A DNA stretch of 6,449 nucleotides from Candidatus Bipolaricaulota bacterium (GTDB lineage: Bacteria; Bipolaricaulota; Bipolaricaulia; UBA7950; UBA9294), in assembly GCA_021163015.1 (NCBI GenBank), contig JAGGXO010000111.1, positions 1 to 6,449 of the forward strand, in the 5' to 3' direction. Shown here piece after piece: positions 5,950-6,449 of this stretch. The stretch's first letter is position 1, and each line of letters begins with the position of its first letter. The translations under genes were made by a program, and so were the position numbers. The notes below the pieces were generated by a model. It was not told the DNA's origin. It saw only the letters and a list, made by a program, of their open reading frames with translations, and did not search any database.

Positions 5950-6449
5950 TTAGCCTCCCCAAAGAAGGATGATACGAAGCACAAGACCGGAAAGCACGAG
6001 GCCGGCGGCTAGTGCGATCACTGTCAGCATAATGGCCCACCGCCAGCCCAATTCCTTTGCGATCATCCCGAACGCCACCACGCACGGAACCTGAAACGTA
6101 GACGCCATCCCGAAGGTGAACAGTTGGATGGGTGTCATCACGGAAGAGAGGTTGCTTGTTCCAAAGACCGAGGCGAGCATCGCTGGGGTAAGGTCCTTCT
6201 GGAGAAACCCATAAACAAGGGGCGTGATCGCCTCCTTGGGAAGATGAAGCCAGCCGACCGTAATGAACCGAAGCGGGTCGAACAGCACTCCCTCCAGACC
6301 GAACCATTTGAGCAGTCCGTAGGACGCTCCACCGATAATTAGCAGGGGAATTACGACGTACACAAACTCGCGCATCCGCAGCCAGCTCTTGAGTATTACC
6401 CCTCGCAGGAGCGGTCGGCGGTATGGGGGAAGCTCAAGGAGGAGAGGAG
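5950..6449 (-). CDS. feoB: FeoB-type Fe(II) transporter, C-terminal 165 residues (5' end outside window)
   Basis: The frame is open to the right edge, so the ATG at 6375 is internal and not the start. The visible part begins PLLLELPPYRRP, the conserved ELPPYR linker after the first Gate domain of FeoB, followed by LRGVILKSWLRMREF. Hydrophobic segments follow at about 28-48, 60-82, 103-126 and 136-163, including the LPKEAITPL region at 69-77 and FQVPCVVAF at 118-126, whose Cys lies in the second Gate repeat conserved in FeoB. FeoB is an inner-membrane protein whose N-terminal G domain (not seen here) gates Fe(II) uptake. The protein ends directly after the last helix, with no cytosolic tail. 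The stop is 2 nt before the DUF89 GTG, making it the promoter-proximal visible gene of the operon. A nucleoside-recognition (SpmA/B-like) protein is the alternative, but the ELPPYR motif argues for FeoB. Confidence 0.87.
   Translation of the reverse strand, partial: PLLLELPPYRRPLLRGVILKSWLRMREFVYVVIPLLIIGGASYGLLKWFGLEGVLFDPLRFITVGWLHLPKEAITPLVYGFLQKDLTPAMLASVFGTSNLSSVMTPIQLFTFGMASTFQVPCVVAFGMIAKELGWRWAIMLTVIALAAGLVLSGLVLRIILLWGG
5954..5960 (-). promoter_or_regulatory. Ribosome binding site that decides the DUF89 start
   Basis: GGGGAGG on the minus strand, inside the last codons of feoB, ends 6 nt before the GTG at 5947. It supports a GTG start and the 297-residue length, matching where the conserved family N-terminus begins. 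Confidence 0.75.

Noticed and set aside
5948..6307. 120-residue N-terminal extension of the DUF89 protein
   Set aside because: It is the feoB sequence read in another frame; the conserved DUF89 N-terminus and a strong SD place the start at GTG 5947.
5950..6375. A complete 141-residue membrane protein starting at ATG 6375
   Set aside because: The frame stays open to the window edge and encodes the FeoB ELPPYR linker upstream of this Met, so it is a fragment of a longer gene.
1..6449. CRISPR array, tRNA, rRNA, insertion sequence, toxin-antitoxin or defence system
   Set aside because: No direct-repeat array, cloverleaf, transposase motif, terminal repeats or defence-domain signature was found on either strand.

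Overview
This is a bacterial window of mid GC content with tightly packed genes, strong Shine-Dalgarno (SD) sites and sigma70-like promoters. The gene set (FeoB-type Fe(II) transporter, Mrp/ApbC ATPase, a radical SAM enzyme, a DUF89 phosphatase) suggests an anaerobe or microaerophile. The lineage cannot be fixed from the sequence. A deep-branching or candidate-phylum bacterium is my weak guess, from the mixture of archaeal-looking (DUF89, radical SAM) and bacterial (YggS, Mrp) families.

Layout. (1) 1-932, minus strand: an Mrp/Nbp35-family P-loop ATPase overlaps by 4 nt the start of a YfcE/MJ0936-type metallophosphoesterase, which runs off the left edge. (2) 933-1234: about 300 bp with no convincing gene, but with a near-consensus plus-strand promoter that points at no recognisable plus-strand gene. 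(3) 1235-1606, minus strand: a four-helix small membrane protein of unknown function with its own promoter, whose -10 box covers the ATG of the longest reading frame, so the start must be downstream. (4) 1684-1824, plus strand: the stranded C-terminal piece of a VOC/glyoxalase-fold protein, best read as a gene remnant. (5) 1951-3198, plus strand: a 12-helix MFS transporter with no SD site at any possible start. (6) 3199-3410: convergent intergenic space with two stem-loops. (7) 3411-6449, minus strand: a compact operon read right to left: feoB (3' part only), DUF89 phosphatase, yggS-type PLP-binding protein, radical SAM protein with a C-terminal winged helix.

How it fits together: the right-hand operon joins an Fe(II) transporter to a metal-dependent metabolite phosphatase, a PLP homeostasis protein and an Fe-S enzyme, with junctions of 2 nt, a 4-nt overlap, and 27 nt. 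The theme is plausibly metal supply plus cofactor and metabolite housekeeping. The left-hand pair joins an Fe-S carrier ATPase to a small phosphodiesterase. I found no CRISPR array, tRNA, rRNA, insertion sequence or clear novel system. The items most worth a second look are the DUF89-FeoB coupling, the orphan promoter, the possibly leaderless MFS gene and the VOC remnant.
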